51,041 nucleotides of DNA from Halalkalibacter oceani (GTDB lineage Bacteria > Bacillota > Bacilli > Bacillales > Bacillaceae_D), in the NCBI RefSeq assembly GCF_023715705.1, contig NZ_JAMBOS010000030.1, positions 1 through 51,041 of the forward strand, read 5' to 3'. This document shows positions 8,691 to 17,431 of this stretch, in pieces. The position numbers and the translations under genes were made by a program. The notes beneath the pieces were generated by a model that was not told where the DNA came from, made no database searches, and worked only from the letters and a program-made list of their open reading frames with translations. Within the stretch, counting starts at the first letter, position 1; the number at the start of each line of letters is the position of its first letter.

Positions 8691-9833
8691 ATGAATTTTG
8701 AGCTGACAAAGGAACAGCGGATGATCCGCAATCTCGTTCGTGATTTTGCCCAAAAAGAACTGGCCCCATTGGCGGAACGCCTTGATGCCGAAGCGGAATT
8801 TCCGGCTGAACAATTTGCGCAAATGGGCGAGCTCGGGCTGCTTGGTCTTCCCTTTCCCGAGAAGTACGGTGGTGCCGGCGCCGATACGATTTCCTACGCG
8901 CTTGCCGTAGAAGAAGTAGGTCGGGCCTGCGGCGGGACAGGGTTAAGCTATGCGGCGGCGGTGTCGCTTGGCGCCAGTCCGATTTATTATTTCGGCACAG
9001 AGGAGCAAAAGAAAAAGTATTTGACCCCGCTGGCGAAAGGGGAAGCATTCGGAGCATTTGGCTTAACGGAACCCAACGCCGGCTCGGATGCCGGAGGAAC
9101 GCAAACGACGGCAGTCCTTGATGGAGAGGAGTACATTATCAATGGGGAGAAATGCTGGATTACGAACGCGGGCATTGCCAAAATCGTCACGGTTACGGCG
9201 GTGACGGGCCGTGATGAGCAAGGAAGAAAGGTGATTTCGGCCTTTATCGTCCCGACGGATCAGAAAGGTGTAACGATCCGCTGCCAGTACAAAAAAATGG
9301 GGGTCCGTGCGTCGAACACATGTCAAGTATTGCTGGAGGATGTCCGCGTCCCGAAAGAAAATGTGCTCGGCGATCCGGCCGGAGGCTTTAAGCAGTTTCT
9401 CCACACGCTTGACGGCGGACGGATTTCAATTGGCGCGCTCGCTGTCGGCATTGCGCAGGCCGCCTTTGACAAGGCGCTTGCCTATGCCAAGGAGCGCAAG
9501 CAGTTTGGCAGAGCGATTTCATCGTTTCAGGCGATTCAATTTAAGCTCGCTGATATGGCGCTTGACATTGAACTCGCCCGCAATATGGTACTCAAGGCAG
9601 CATGGCTCAAGGACGAAGGGAAGCCATTTGCCAAAGAATCGGCCTTTGCCAAGCTGTTTGCCTCCGAGGCGGCGACGAGAGTTTGCAATCAGGCGCTGCA
9701 AATTCACGGCGGCTACGGCTATATGCAGGAGTACGGTGTTGAGCGCATGCTCCGTGACGCCAAATTGCTGGAAATCGGGGAGGGAACATCTGAAATCCAG
9801 CGGCTCGTCATTGCGAGAAAGCTTGGCTGCTAA
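8691..9833 (+). CDS. Acyl-CoA dehydrogenase (short/branched-chain type)
   Basis: FAD-dependent acyl-CoA dehydrogenase of 380 residues, family-typical length. The motifs FGLTEPNAGSDAGG (flavin binding), RKQFGRAISSFQAIQFKLADM and the C-terminal GGYGYMQEYGVERMLRDAK are clear. The position that carries the catalytic base in short/medium-chain enzymes is Glu in IGEGTSEIQR; true isovaleryl-CoA dehydrogenases have their base elsewhere and usually Ala here. It may thus be a butyryl- or 2-methylbutyryl-type enzyme acting in the isovalerate cluster (YngJ-like position). The ribosome binding site AAAGGAGG precedes ATG. It is first in an operon running to 16616, behind a cre site. Confidence 0.93.
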   Translation: MNFELTKEQRMIRNLVRDFAQKELAPLAERLDAEAEFPAEQFAQMGELGLLGLPFPEKYGGAGADTISYALAVEEVGRACGGTGLSYAAAVSLGASPIYYFGTEEQKKKYLTPLAKGEAFGAFGLTEPNAGSDAGGTQTTAVLDGEEYIINGEKCWITNAGIAKIVTVTAVTGRDEQGRKVISAFIVPTDQKGVTIRCQYKKMGVRASNTCQVLLEDVRVPKENVLGDPAGGFKQFLHTLDGGRISIGALAVGIAQAAFDKALAYAKERKQFGRAISSFQAIQFKLADMALDIELARNMVLKAAWLKDEGKPFAKESAFAKLFASEAATRVCNQALQIHGGYGYMQEYGVERMLRDAKLLEIGEGTSEIQRLVIARKLGC

Positions 9834-9859
9834 AGCAAAATCGGAGGGAGGTGCAGACG

Positions 9860-11209
9860 GTGTTTACGAAAATATTGATTGCCAATCGTGGAGAAATCGC
9901 CGTCAGGGTAATTCGTACGTGCCGGCGGCTCGGCATTAAAACGGTTGCCGTCTATTCCGAGGCTGACCGGACGGCGGCGCATGTTTTCCTTGCGGATGAA
10001 GCCTATTTGCTCGGGGCGGCGCCAGTGAGCGAAAGCTACGTAAACAGCGAAAAACTGATCAGTATTGCCAAAGCGGCAAATGTGGAGGCGATCCATCCCG
10101 GCTATGGCTTTTTATCTGAACAGGCGCCCTTTGCGAGCCGTTGTCAGGAAGAGGGGCTTGTCTTCATCGGACCATCGCCAGATGTTATCGCTTTAATGGG
10201 TGATAAAATTGCGGCACGAAAGGCGATCGAGGCAGCCGGCTTTCCGGTTATCCCGGGAACGAAGGAAGCCGTAATAAGCGAAGAGGAAGCGGTCGACGCC
10301 GCGTCTGAAATCGGCTTTCCAGTGATGCTGAAGGCGGCGGCAGGTGGAGGTGGAATCGGAATGGAGCTTGTCTACAATCCGCTTCAGCTAAAGCAGGCGT
10401 TCGAGGCTAATCGGCAGCGAGCCTCGCGCTTTTTCAAAAATGGCGAAATGTTTTTAGAAAAAGCTCTTGAAGGCACGCGGCATATTGAAATTCAGCTTTT
10501 AGCCGATCATGATGGTCATGTCATTCATCTGTTTGAACGGGACTGCTCCATTCAGCGCCGCCATCAGAAGGTGATTGAGGAAGCGCCGGCCGCGTCGATC
10601 AGCGGGCCTTTAAGGGAGAAAATCGCCGAACTGGCTGTTACCGCGGCGAAGCAGCTTGGCTATACGAATGCCGGAACGATAGAATGCTTGGTCGATCAGG
10701 AGCAGAACGTCTATTTTTTGGAGATGAATACGAGACTTCAGGTTGAGCACCCGGTAACGGAGGAAGTGACAGGACTCGATCTCGTCGAGTGGCAGCTGCG
10801 GATTGCCGCCGGCGAAAAGCTGCATCTGCGGCAGGAGGAGATCGCCTGCACAGGTCATGCGCTCGAGGCGCGGATTTATGCTGAAGACCCGGAGACATTT
10901 CTGCCTTCTCCCGGGAAAATAACGCGGATGCTTCAGCCGCAGGAGCCTTATATTCGCCATGAATGCGCCGTATCGGAAGGGAGCGTCGTCTCGCCGTTTT
11001 ACGACCCGATGATCGCGAAGATCGTCGTTAACGGCTCGTCACGGCTGGAAGCAATCGAGCGGATGAAGTATGCCCTGCGCCGCTATCAGATTGAAGGAAT
11101 TAAAACGAACCTTCCGCTTTTAAGGAAGATAATCAATCATGATGAATTTTCAGCAGGGAACGTCACAACGAATTTTATTACGGAACATATCGACAATGAG
11201 GAGAGTTGA
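9860..11209 (+). CDS. yngH: Biotin carboxylase subunit of acyl-CoA (methylcrotonyl-type) carboxylase
   Basis: ATP-grasp biotin carboxylase of 449 residues. It opens with KILIANRGEIAVRVIRTCR, carries the glycine-rich KAAAGGGGIGM loop (Ile where AccC usually has Arg) and the EMNTRLQVEHPVTE signature with catalytic Glu and Arg. It carboxylates biotin on the small carrier encoded next. GTG 9860 is preferred over GTG 9851 because GGAGGGAGG ends at 9851, leaving about 8 bases of spacing. It belongs to the set with HMG-CoA lyase and carboxyltransferase, so it is the catabolic carboxylase, not the housekeeping AccC. Confidence 0.92.
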   Translation: MFTKILIANRGEIAVRVIRTCRRLGIKTVAVYSEADRTAAHVFLADEAYLLGAAPVSESYVNSEKLISIAKAANVEAIHPGYGFLSEQAPFASRCQEEGLVFIGPSPDVIALMGDKIAARKAIEAAGFPVIPGTKEAVISEEEAVDAASEIGFPVMLKAAAGGGGIGMELVYNPLQLKQAFEANRQRASRFFKNGEMFLEKALEGTRHIEIQLLADHDGHVIHLFERDCSIQRRHQKVIEEAPAASISGPLREKIAELAVTAAKQLGYTNAGTIECLVDQEQNVYFLEMNTRLQVEHPVTEEVTGLDLVEWQLRIAAGEKLHLRQEEIACTGHALEARIYAEDPETFLPSPGKITRMLQPQEPYIRHECAVSEGSVVSPFYDPMIAKIVVNGSSRLEAIERMKYALRRYQIEGIKTNLPLLRKIINHDEFSAGNVTTNFITEHIDNEES

Positions 11210-11212
11210 AAT

Positions 11213-11425
11213 ATGGCTGAAGTAAAAGCAATGATGGCAGGGAATCTCTGGAAAGTGATCGTTCAGGTTGGCGATGAAGTGACGGTCGGTCAGCAAGTTG
11301 CGATACTCGAATCGATGAAGATGGAAATCTCGATCGAAGCAGCAAGCAGTGGAACGGTGACGGCGATTTTGAAGGAGGAAGGGGAGTTTGTCAACGAAGG
11401 CGACGTGCTAATGGAAATAACATGA
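11213..11425 (+). CDS. yngHB: Biotin carrier protein (biotin/lipoyl attachment domain)
   Basis: A 70-residue protein made of a single biotinyl domain. The biotinylation site is Lys36 in ESMKMEI, and the GDEVTVGQQVAILES and EGEFVNEGDVLMEI segments frame the beta-barrel. It carries CO2 between the biotin carboxylase upstream and the carboxyltransferase downstream. It starts 3 bp after the preceding stop and is followed closely by HMG-CoA lyase. The small free-standing form is typical of the Bacillus yng cluster; the housekeeping AccB is much longer. Confidence 0.92.
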   Translation: MAEVKAMMAGNLWKVIVQVGDEVTVGQQVAILESMKMEISIEAASSGTVTAILKEEGEFVNEGDVLMEIT

Positions 11426-11440
11426 GGAAGGAGGAGAAGG

Positions 11441-12352
11441 ATGACAGACAGCAGTCAAGTGTACGTCCGTGAGGTTGGACCGAGAGACGGGCTCCAGCAT
11501 GAGCAAACATGGCTGGAAACGGCTGACAAGCTGAGCTGGATTGAACAGCTCGGGCAAGCGGGGCTGTCGTATATCGAGATCACCTCCTTTGTCTCGCCGT
11601 CGTGGATTCCGGCATTGGCCGATGCGGACGAGGTGGCACGCAATCTTAAGAAAAGGCCCGGTGTCACCTATGCTGCGCTCGTTCCGAACAGAAGAGGACT
11701 TGAACGCGCTTTGCTCGCTAATATCGATGAAGTTGCGATTTTTCTTTCGGCGAGTGACACGCATAATCAGAAAAACATCAATGCTGATACAGAGACAGCG
11801 CTTGCTCGTTTGAGCAGGGTGGCCGAGGAGGCGCGGCAGTCCGGGAAGCCGGTGCGTGGCTATCTTTCAATGGCATTCGGCTGCCCCTATGAAGGAAGGG
11901 TGGCGGTCGATCAGGTCGAACGGCTGGCAGTGCGCCTGTTCGAAATTGGAGTAACAGAGCTGTCCCTCGGCGATACGATTGGTGTCGCTGGACCGAAGCA
12001 AATTGATGCTGTCATCAGCCGGCTTGGCCGCACGATTCCGCTGGAGCGGCTCGCTCTTCACCCCCATAACACCTACGGAACGGGGCTCACGAACATTTAT
12101 GCTGCTTTTCAGCTTGGGCTCCGTCGCTTTGATGGCTCGACGGGAGGACTTGGCGGCTGTCCTTATGCTCCAGGCGCGTCCGGAAATGTCGCGACTGAGG
12201 ATCTCGTTTACCTGATGCAAACGCTCGGTGCGGGGACCGGGATTGATCTTGGGCGGCTGACAAGTGCAGCACAATGGATTGAAAAGCGGCTTGGGCGACC
12301 ATTGCCGAGCAGTCAACTACAGCTGGTCAGAGAGGAAGGTCGGTGCCTGTGA
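11441..12352 (+). CDS. yngG: Hydroxymethylglutaryl-CoA lyase
   Basis: A 303-residue TIM-barrel lyase splitting HMG-CoA into acetoacetate and acetyl-CoA, the last step of leucine breakdown. It has the N-terminal VREVGPRDGLQ motif (catalytic Arg and metal-binding Asp), the metal-binding HPHN pair and the signature GGCPYAPGASGNVATED with the active-site Cys. GGAGGAG lies before ATG 11441. The end overlaps the next gene start by 10 bp. Position between the biotin carrier and the hydratase matches the yng operon. Confidence 0.95.
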   Translation: MTDSSQVYVREVGPRDGLQHEQTWLETADKLSWIEQLGQAGLSYIEITSFVSPSWIPALADADEVARNLKKRPGVTYAALVPNRRGLERALLANIDEVAIFLSASDTHNQKNINADTETALARLSRVAEEARQSGKPVRGYLSMAFGCPYEGRVAVDQVERLAVRLFEIGVTELSLGDTIGVAGPKQIDAVISRLGRTIPLERLALHPHNTYGTGLTNIYAAFQLGLRRFDGSTGGLGGCPYAPGASGNVATEDLVYLMQTLGAGTGIDLGRLTSAAQWIEKRLGRPLPSSQLQLVREEGRCL

Positions 12353-13128
12353 GCGCGTTTGTTGCTGTCGAGGATGCAGGCAGGGGGACGGTTTTGATAA
12401 CACTGCGCCAGCCGGAACGTGCCAATGCTTTATCGCTCGCGCTACTCGCCGATTTGCAGCGGGTGCTGCGCGAAACGGTGGAGAGAGAGCCGCGCGTGCT
12501 CGTGTTCAAAGGCGAAGGAGAGCACGTTTTTTGTGCCGGGGCAGATTTGAAGGAAAGGCTGAAGATGACCGAAGCCGAAGTGCGGCGGACGCTCTCGTTC
12601 ATCCGGGCGACGATTGAAGCTGTGGCAGCAGTGAAGCAGCCGACAATCGCTGCGATGAACGGTCATGCGTTTGGCGGAGGGCTTGAACTCGGATTAGCCT
12701 GTGATCTGCGCATTGTTAGCACCACGAGTTTATATGGGTTGAGCGAAACGTCATTAGGAATTATTCCGGGAGCGGGGGGAACGCAGCGCCTGACACGCTT
12801 AATCGGTCTAGGAAAGGCGAAAGAGCTGATTTACACGGCTGCCCGGATTTCCGGCAAGGAAGCGGAACGAATCGGGCTGGCAGAAAGGGCGGCTCCGCAG
12901 GAAAAGGTGGTGGAAGAGGCGTTGCAGCTTGCCGCAAAAATCGCTGAACAAGGCCCGATAGCAGTCCAGCAGGCGAAGCAGGCAATCGATGCCGGCTATG
13001 ATCTTGATCTGCAGACGGCGCTGACGATCGAACAGCTCGCCTATGAGCGAACGCTGTCGACAAAGGACCGGCTTGAAGGGTTGCGCGCCTTTCAGGAAAA
13101 GCGCAAGCCGGATTATAAAGGTGAGTAG
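12343..13128 (+). CDS. yngF: Enoyl-CoA hydratase family, probable methylglutaconyl-CoA hydratase
   Basis: A 261-residue crotonase-fold protein. The oxyanion-hole region MNGHAFGGGLELGLACDLR and the catalytic region LSETSLGIIPGAGGTQR are complete, with both Glu residues of a hydratase (in SET and in AKELIYTA). In a leucine cluster it should hydrate 3-methylglutaconyl-CoA to HMG-CoA. GTG 12343 or GTG 12349 may be the start; both lie behind AGAGGAAGG and overlap the lyase stop. Two Glu residues present argue for hydration, not isomerisation. Confidence 0.9.
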   Translation: MPVSAFVAVEDAGRGTVLITLRQPERANALSLALLADLQRVLRETVEREPRVLVFKGEGEHVFCAGADLKERLKMTEAEVRRTLSFIRATIEAVAAVKQPTIAAMNGHAFGGGLELGLACDLRIVSTTSLYGLSETSLGIIPGAGGTQRLTRLIGLGKAKELIYTAARISGKEAERIGLAERAAPQEKVVEEALQLAAKIAEQGPIAVQQAKQAIDAGYDLDLQTALTIEQLAYERTLSTKDRLEGLRAFQEKRKPDYKGE

Positions 13129-13139
13129 GAGGGAGAAAA

Positions 13140-14663
13140 ATGACGCAGGAAGATACATTTCATCAGCTGACAGAGAAGCTTCGCGCCGGCGGAAAGCCAC
13201 AATACCATGCCGGCAATAAAGCACAAAACAAGCTGTTTGTCCGTGAGCGGCTTGAGCTGCTTTTGGACGACGGACTAACGCTGGAGGATGGTTTGTTTGC
13301 CAATGCGTTAGCGGAAGGGCTGCCGGCTGACGGCGTTATTACGGGGATAGGCAAGATAAATGGACAGACCGTCTGCGTGATTGCCAATGATTCGACCGTC
13401 AAGGCGGGATCATGGGGGGCCAAAACGGTCGAAAAAATGATAAGGATGCAGGAAACCGCTGAAAAGCTTCACGTTCCACTGCTTTATTTAGTTGACTCCG
13501 CCGGGGCGAGAATTACCGATCAGGTTGAAATGTTCCCGGGCCGGCGCGGAGCAGGGCGGATTTTTTACCAGCAGATCAAGCTGTCGGGCAAGGTGCCGCA
13601 AGTCTGCCTTCTATTCGGACCATCCGCCGCCGGCGGCGCCTATATTCCCGCTTTTTGCGATACGGTGATCATGGTTGACGGCAATGCGTCGATGTATTTA
13701 GGCTCGCCGCGGATGGCCGAGATGGTCATTGGCGAGAAAGTGACGCTTGAAGAAATGGGAGGAGCGCGGATGCACTGTCAGGTGTCGGGCTGCGGCGATA
13801 TTCTGGCGGCGACAGAGGAGGAAGCGATCCGGTTTGCCCGTGATTATTTGCGTTATTTTCCGGCGAGCTATAAGGAACGGCCGGCCCAGGCTGAGGTGCA
13901 CCCTCCTGCACCCGGCTCGATTGACGAGCTGATTCCTGCCAATCAGAATACACCCTTTGATATGTATCAGCTGATCGAGCGGCTGATCGATGAGAACTCC
14001 TTTTTTGAATGGAAGAAGCTGTTCGCGCCTGAGCTGATTAGCGGATTCGCTCGTTTGGACGGACGGGTGATCGGGATTGTGGCGAATCAGCCAAAGGTAA
14101 AAGGAGGTGTGCTTTTTCCAGATTCAGCTGATAAGGCCGCTAAATTTATGACGCTCTGTGATGCCTTTCATATTCCGCTGCTATTTCTCGCCGATATTCC
14201 GGGCTTTATGATCGGGACAAAAGTCGAACGCGCGGGGATTATCCGTCATGGTGCGAAAATGATCGCTGCGATGGCCGAAGCGACTGTCCCGAAGATTTCC
14301 GTAATTATTCGCAAGGCATATGGTGCAGGGTTATACGCGATGGCCGGTCCCGCGTTCGAGCCGGATTGCTGTCTCGCCCTGCCGCAGGCGCAAATTGCCG
14401 TCATGGGGCCGGAAGCTGCCGTACAGGCCGTATATGCGAAAAAAATTGCCGAGCTTCCACAGGAGAAGCGAAAGGCTTTTATCGAGGAGCGTCGAAAAGC
14501 CTATCAGGAGGATATTGATATTTATCATCTTGCCTCGGAAATGGTCGTTGACGGGATCGTAAAAGGCGATGATTTACGAAAGGAGCTAACCCGACGCTTT
14601 TCCGCTTATGAAGGAGAGGAAAGAACATTTAGCGAACGGAAGCACCCTGTGTATCCCGTGTAA
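13140..14663 (+). CDS. yngE: Acyl-CoA carboxylase carboxyltransferase subunit (methylcrotonyl/propionyl type)
   Basis: A 507-residue carboxyltransferase with both crotonase-like halves. The N half contains LVDSAGARITDQ and GPSAAGGAYIPAFCD; the C half has LFLADIPGFMIGTKVE, IIRHGAKMIAAMAEATVPK and YGAGLYAMAG, the acyl-CoA-binding glycine turns. With the separate biotin carboxylase and carrier it forms a three-part carboxylase; in this context 3-methylcrotonyl-CoA is the expected substrate. AGGAGG precedes the ATG. Length is normal for the beta subunit. Confidence 0.93.
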   Translation: MTQEDTFHQLTEKLRAGGKPQYHAGNKAQNKLFVRERLELLLDDGLTLEDGLFANALAEGLPADGVITGIGKINGQTVCVIANDSTVKAGSWGAKTVEKMIRMQETAEKLHVPLLYLVDSAGARITDQVEMFPGRRGAGRIFYQQIKLSGKVPQVCLLFGPSAAGGAYIPAFCDTVIMVDGNASMYLGSPRMAEMVIGEKVTLEEMGGARMHCQVSGCGDILAATEEEAIRFARDYLRYFPASYKERPAQAEVHPPAPGSIDELIPANQNTPFDMYQLIERLIDENSFFEWKKLFAPELISGFARLDGRVIGIVANQPKVKGGVLFPDSADKAAKFMTLCDAFHIPLLFLADIPGFMIGTKVERAGIIRHGAKMIAAMAEATVPKISVIIRKAYGAGLYAMAGPAFEPDCCLALPQAQIAVMGPEAAVQAVYAKKIAELPQEKRKAFIEERRKAYQEDIDIYHLASEMVVDGIVKGDDLRKELTRRFSAYEGEERTFSERKHPVYPV

Positions 14664-14678
14664 GAAAGGAGTAGAGCT

Positions 14679-16616
14679 GTGGAAAAAAGCTGGCGTCCTA
14701 CAGCGGACGAAATCGAAAGAACAAGGCTTTATCAATGGATGGAAAGGCTTGGTTTTACCGATTACGAAGAGTTTTACAAGCGCTCGATTACCGATCTCGG
14801 CTGGTTTTGGGAACAGGCGGAAAAAGAGCTGGGGATCAGCTGGTACAGTCGCTATGAAAAGGCTTATGATCCGACAAGGGGGATCGAATGGCCGGTTTGG
14901 TACCGTGGCGGTCTGCTCAATGCCAGCTATAATGCGGTTAAAAAATGGAGCGCTGCAGTGGAATCCTGTGAACAGCCGGCTCTTTTTTGGGAAGGTGAGG
15001 ACCGGCAAAAGCGGAAGATGAGCTTTCAGGAGCTGACAGAGGAAACGGAGCGAGTTGCCGCTGGATTAAAGAAGCTTGGCGTGCAGCGTGGCGATGTAGT
15101 GATGATTTATATGCCAATGGTGCCGGAGACGGTCATTGCGATGATGGCGATTGCGAAGCTCGGCGCGATTTTTTCGCCGATTTTTTCCGGCTACGGATAC
15201 GAGGCCGTCGCGACACGGATTCAAGCGGCTGATGCGATAGCCGTCATTACCGCTGACGGCTACCTCCGCAAAGGGCAGGAGATTGCGATGAAGCAGGAGC
15301 TTGATCAGGCAGTAGCCTTGTGCCCGACTGTTCAGCATGTTGTCGTCGTTGAACGGCTAAACGCTGCTACTTCATGGAAAGAGGGACGTGATGTAAAGTG
15401 GACCGAACTGCTTCGCTCACCCCCGCTAAAAAAAACAGAAACGATGAACAGCGACGATCCGTTGATGATTTTATATACGTCGGGAACGACCGGAAAGCCG
15501 AAGGGCACCGTCCATACACATAGCGGCTTTCCATTGAAAGCGGCCTTCGATGCCGGGATTTGCATGGATGTGAACAAAAAGGACCGCGTGTTTTGGTACA
15601 CCGACTTTGGCTGGATGATGGGACCATTTCTTATATTCGGTGCCTTGCTTAATGGTGCCGCCATCGTGCTTTATGAAGGTGCACCCGATTACCCGGCCCC
15701 CGATCGGCTTTGGCAGCTGGCAGCTGAGTACAAGGTGACTCATTTCGGTCTTTCGCCGACCTTGGTGCGGGCGCTGATGAAGCATGGTGAACAGTGGACG
15801 CAAAAGCATAAGCTGTCTGAATTAAAGGTGCTGGCTTCAACAGGTGAACCGTGGAATGATAAGCCGTGGGAATGGCTGTTTACCCATGTTGGCAAAAGCC
15901 GGTTGCCGATCATCAACTATTCGGGCGGCACGGAAATCGCCGGCGGAATTTTAGGAAATATTCTGATCCGGCCGATTGAGCCGAGTTCGTTTAATGCCGC
16001 CTTGCCGGGAATGGCAGCTACCGTCTATTCGGCGGATGGGAAAGAGGTGATAGAAGAAGCCGGTGAGCTGATTTTGACAAAGCCGTGGGTCGGGATGACG
16101 AACGGGTTCTGGAACGAGCCGGAGCGTTATATCGCGACATATTGGTCCCGCTGGCCATCTGTTTGGGTGCATGGCGACACGGCTGTCCGCAGCGCGTCAG
16201 GCTATTGGCGAATCAGCGGGCGTTCGGACGATACGTTTACGATCGCCGGAAAGCGGATCGGACCGAATGAATTTGAAACTGCCCTGGTCAGCCATAGCGC
16301 CGTCCATGAAGCAGGGGCGATCAGCATTCCCGATCCGGTAAAAGGAGAGGCGGCGGTCTGCTTTGTAGTTCTCCGCAAGGAAATGACGGCAAATGAGTCA
16401 TTAAAACAGGAGCTTCAGACTCATCTCGCCCGGACGTTGGGAAAAGCGTTCGTCCCGCAGACGATCCACTTTATTCGTGATTTGCCAAAAACAAAAAATG
16501 GAAAAGTGATGCGGCGCATTTTGAAGGCAAGCTATGTAAACGAAGAGGTAGGCAACCAAACCGCCCTTGAAAATCCCGAGATCGTAAACGAGATCAAAGC
16601 ACTGCGTCCGAAATAA
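14679..16616 (+). CDS. AMP-dependent acyl-CoA synthetase (acetyl/acetoacetyl-CoA synthetase-like)
   Basis: A 645-residue ANL-superfamily ligase. It has an N-terminal acetyl-CoA-synthetase-type cap (residues about 20-90), the ATP motif [15 protein letters not shown], the [10 protein letters not shown] motif, the hinge region [20 protein letters not shown] and the C-terminal catalytic Lys in [10 protein letters not shown]. The length and N-terminal cap are like AcsA, longer than YngI-type ligases. As last gene of a leucine operon it could activate the acetoacetate or isovalerate produced or imported (inference). GTG start at 14679 behind AAAGGAG. Substrate cannot be fixed from sequence. Confidence 0.88.
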   Translation: MEKSWRPTADEIERTRLYQWMERLGFTDYEEFYKRSITDLGWFWEQAEKELGISWYSRYEKAYDPTRGIEWPVWYRGGLLNASYNAVKKWSAAVESCEQPALFWEGEDRQKRKMSFQELTEETERVAAGLKKLGVQRGDVVMIYMPMVPETVIAMMAIAKLGAIFSPIFSGYGYEAVATRIQAADAIAVITADGYLRKGQEIAMKQELDQAVALCPTVQHVVVVERLNAATSWKEGRDVKWTELLRSPPLKKTETMNSDDPLMILYTSGTTGKPKGTVHTHSGFPLKAAFDAGICMDVNKKDRVFWYTDFGWMMGPFLIFGALLNGAAIVLYEGAPDYPAPDRLWQLAAEYKVTHFGLSPTLVRALMKHGEQWTQKHKLSELKVLASTGEPWNDKPWEWLFTHVGKSRLPIINYSGGTEIAGGILGNILIRPIEPSSFNAALPGMAATVYSADGKEVIEEAGELILTKPWVGMTNGFWNEPERYIATYWSRWPSVWVHGDTAVRSASGYWRISGRSDDTFTIAGKRIGPNEFETALVSHSAVHEAGAISIPDPVKGEAAVCFVVLRKEMTANESLKQELQTHLARTLGKAFVPQTIHFIRDLPKTKNGKVMRRILKASYVNEEVGNQTALENPEIVNEIKALRPK

Positions 16617-16626
16617 TCCAAGGGAC

Positions 16627-16698
16627 GCAGACTTCGCACACTGCTTCGAGGCTGAACCAAAAGGTAAAACCATCTTTTGCTTCAGTCTCTTTTTCCAT
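16627..16698 (+). terminator. Repeat core plus terminator hairpin ending the leucine operon
   Basis: The core gcagacttcgcacactgct (16627-16645) differs by one base from 3093-3111. It runs into an imperfect stem (gaggctgaa / ttcagtctc) followed by five T. Confidence 0.6.
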
Positions 16699-16717
16699 TT
16701 ATTACACAGCTTGTGCG

Positions 16718-16747
16718 TACATATCTGTCTCTAAAAAAACCACACTA
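16718..16747 (+). promoter_or_regulatory. Candidate sigma-G promoter of the spore-protein gene
   Basis: TACATA (16718-16723) and CACACTA (16741-16747), 17 bp apart, are each one mismatch from the forespore consensus (TGMATR, CATACTA). Forespore expression is expected for this gene class. Confidence 0.4.
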
Positions 16748-16771
16748 GAAGTACAGAAGGAGGTGAATCAA

Positions 16772-16984
16772 ATGGCTAGCAACAATAACGGCAACTCAAA
16801 CCAACTTCTTGTACCTGGTGTACAACAAGCGCTTGATCAAATGAAATATGAAATTGCGCAAGAATTTGGCGTGCAGCTTGGAGCCGATGCAACTTCTCGT
16901 TCTAACGGTTCTGTAGGTGGAGAAATCACGAAGCGCCTTGTCCAAATGGCTGAACAGCAAATGGGCGGATTTAAACAACAATAA
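16772..16984 (+). CDS. Alpha/beta-type small acid-soluble spore protein
   Basis: A 70-residue DNA-coating protein of dormant spores. The two conserved blocks are present: [18 protein letters not shown] with the germination protease (GPR) cleavage site, and [21 protein letters not shown]. The Asn/Gln-rich N-terminus and the Gly/Gln end are typical. ATG 16772 follows AAGGAGGTG directly with good spacing; the in-frame GTG at 16763 lies within that site. It is a single-gene unit with its own terminator and shows that the host sporulates. Confidence 0.97.
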   Translation: MASNNNGNSNQLLVPGVQQALDQMKYEIAQEFGVQLGADATSRSNGSVGGEITKRLVQMAEQQMGGFKQQ

Positions 16985-17002
16985 TGAAATGGCTTTAAAA
17001 AG

Positions 17003-17029
17003 AGGGTGTCCGTTTAGGGCACCCTTTAA
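17003..17029 (+). terminator. Terminator of the spore-protein gene
   Basis: Stem agggtgtc / ggcaccct (one wobble pair) followed by a short T/A tract. Confidence 0.75.
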
Positions 17030-17060
17030 ACAATGACTGTGTCCTTAAGGAGGTATCGAA

Positions 17061-17306
17061 ATGGCGATCTGTCTGGTTTGCAACGGTATGAGTCAAATTG
17101 ATTACATATGTCAAACGTGTCATATACGCACTGTTGATTTTGGAAAAATTATGGATTACGAAGACAGCTACAAGCCCTATGAAGAAATTGAAGTAGCGAA
17201 AGTGGCAAATGGGATCGAATATGACCGCGAAGAGCAGCTTTGTCCTCATTATATGATTTGTCCATCCTGTTCAAGCTCGTTTGTGTATCAAGTAAAAGAA
17301 CAGTAA
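17061..17306 (+). CDS. Small zinc-ribbon-like protein, function unknown
   Basis: An 81-residue protein with Cys pairs CLVC, CQTC, a CPHY segment and CPSC, a layout that could bind one or two zinc ions. The middle is acidic and Tyr/Glu-rich. AAGGAGGT lies before ATG 17061. It appears to be a conserved small Bacillus protein, but I do not recognise the family. It is preceded by the spore-protein terminator and followed by a sigma-A-type promoter, so it is probably monocistronic. No membrane segment is present. Confidence 0.75.
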   Translation: MAICLVCNGMSQIDYICQTCHIRTVDFGKIMDYEDSYKPYEEIEVAKVANGIEYDREEQLCPHYMICPSCSSSFVYQVKEQ

Positions 17307-17343
17307 GCCTCTCCTCCTTTTCCTTCTAATTTAGCGAATTTTC

Positions 17344-17373
17344 TTGCAAAAATATTGTGAAAGGCTATATAAT
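17344..17373 (+). promoter_or_regulatory. Sigma-A promoter of the dehydrogenase pair
   Basis: TTGCAA (17344-17349) and TATAAT (17368-17373) with 18 bp between, 59 bp before the GTG start. Confidence 0.65.
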
Positions 17374-17431
17374 GTGAAGCATATTCCTTTGGTAGTGAAG
17401 GGATAATCACGTTAACAGGGGGGAATAGACT

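Noticed and set aside
14686-15021. Alternative frames inside the carboxyltransferase and ligase genes
   Set aside because: They are shadows in GC-richer genes, with no start signals and no recognisable domains.
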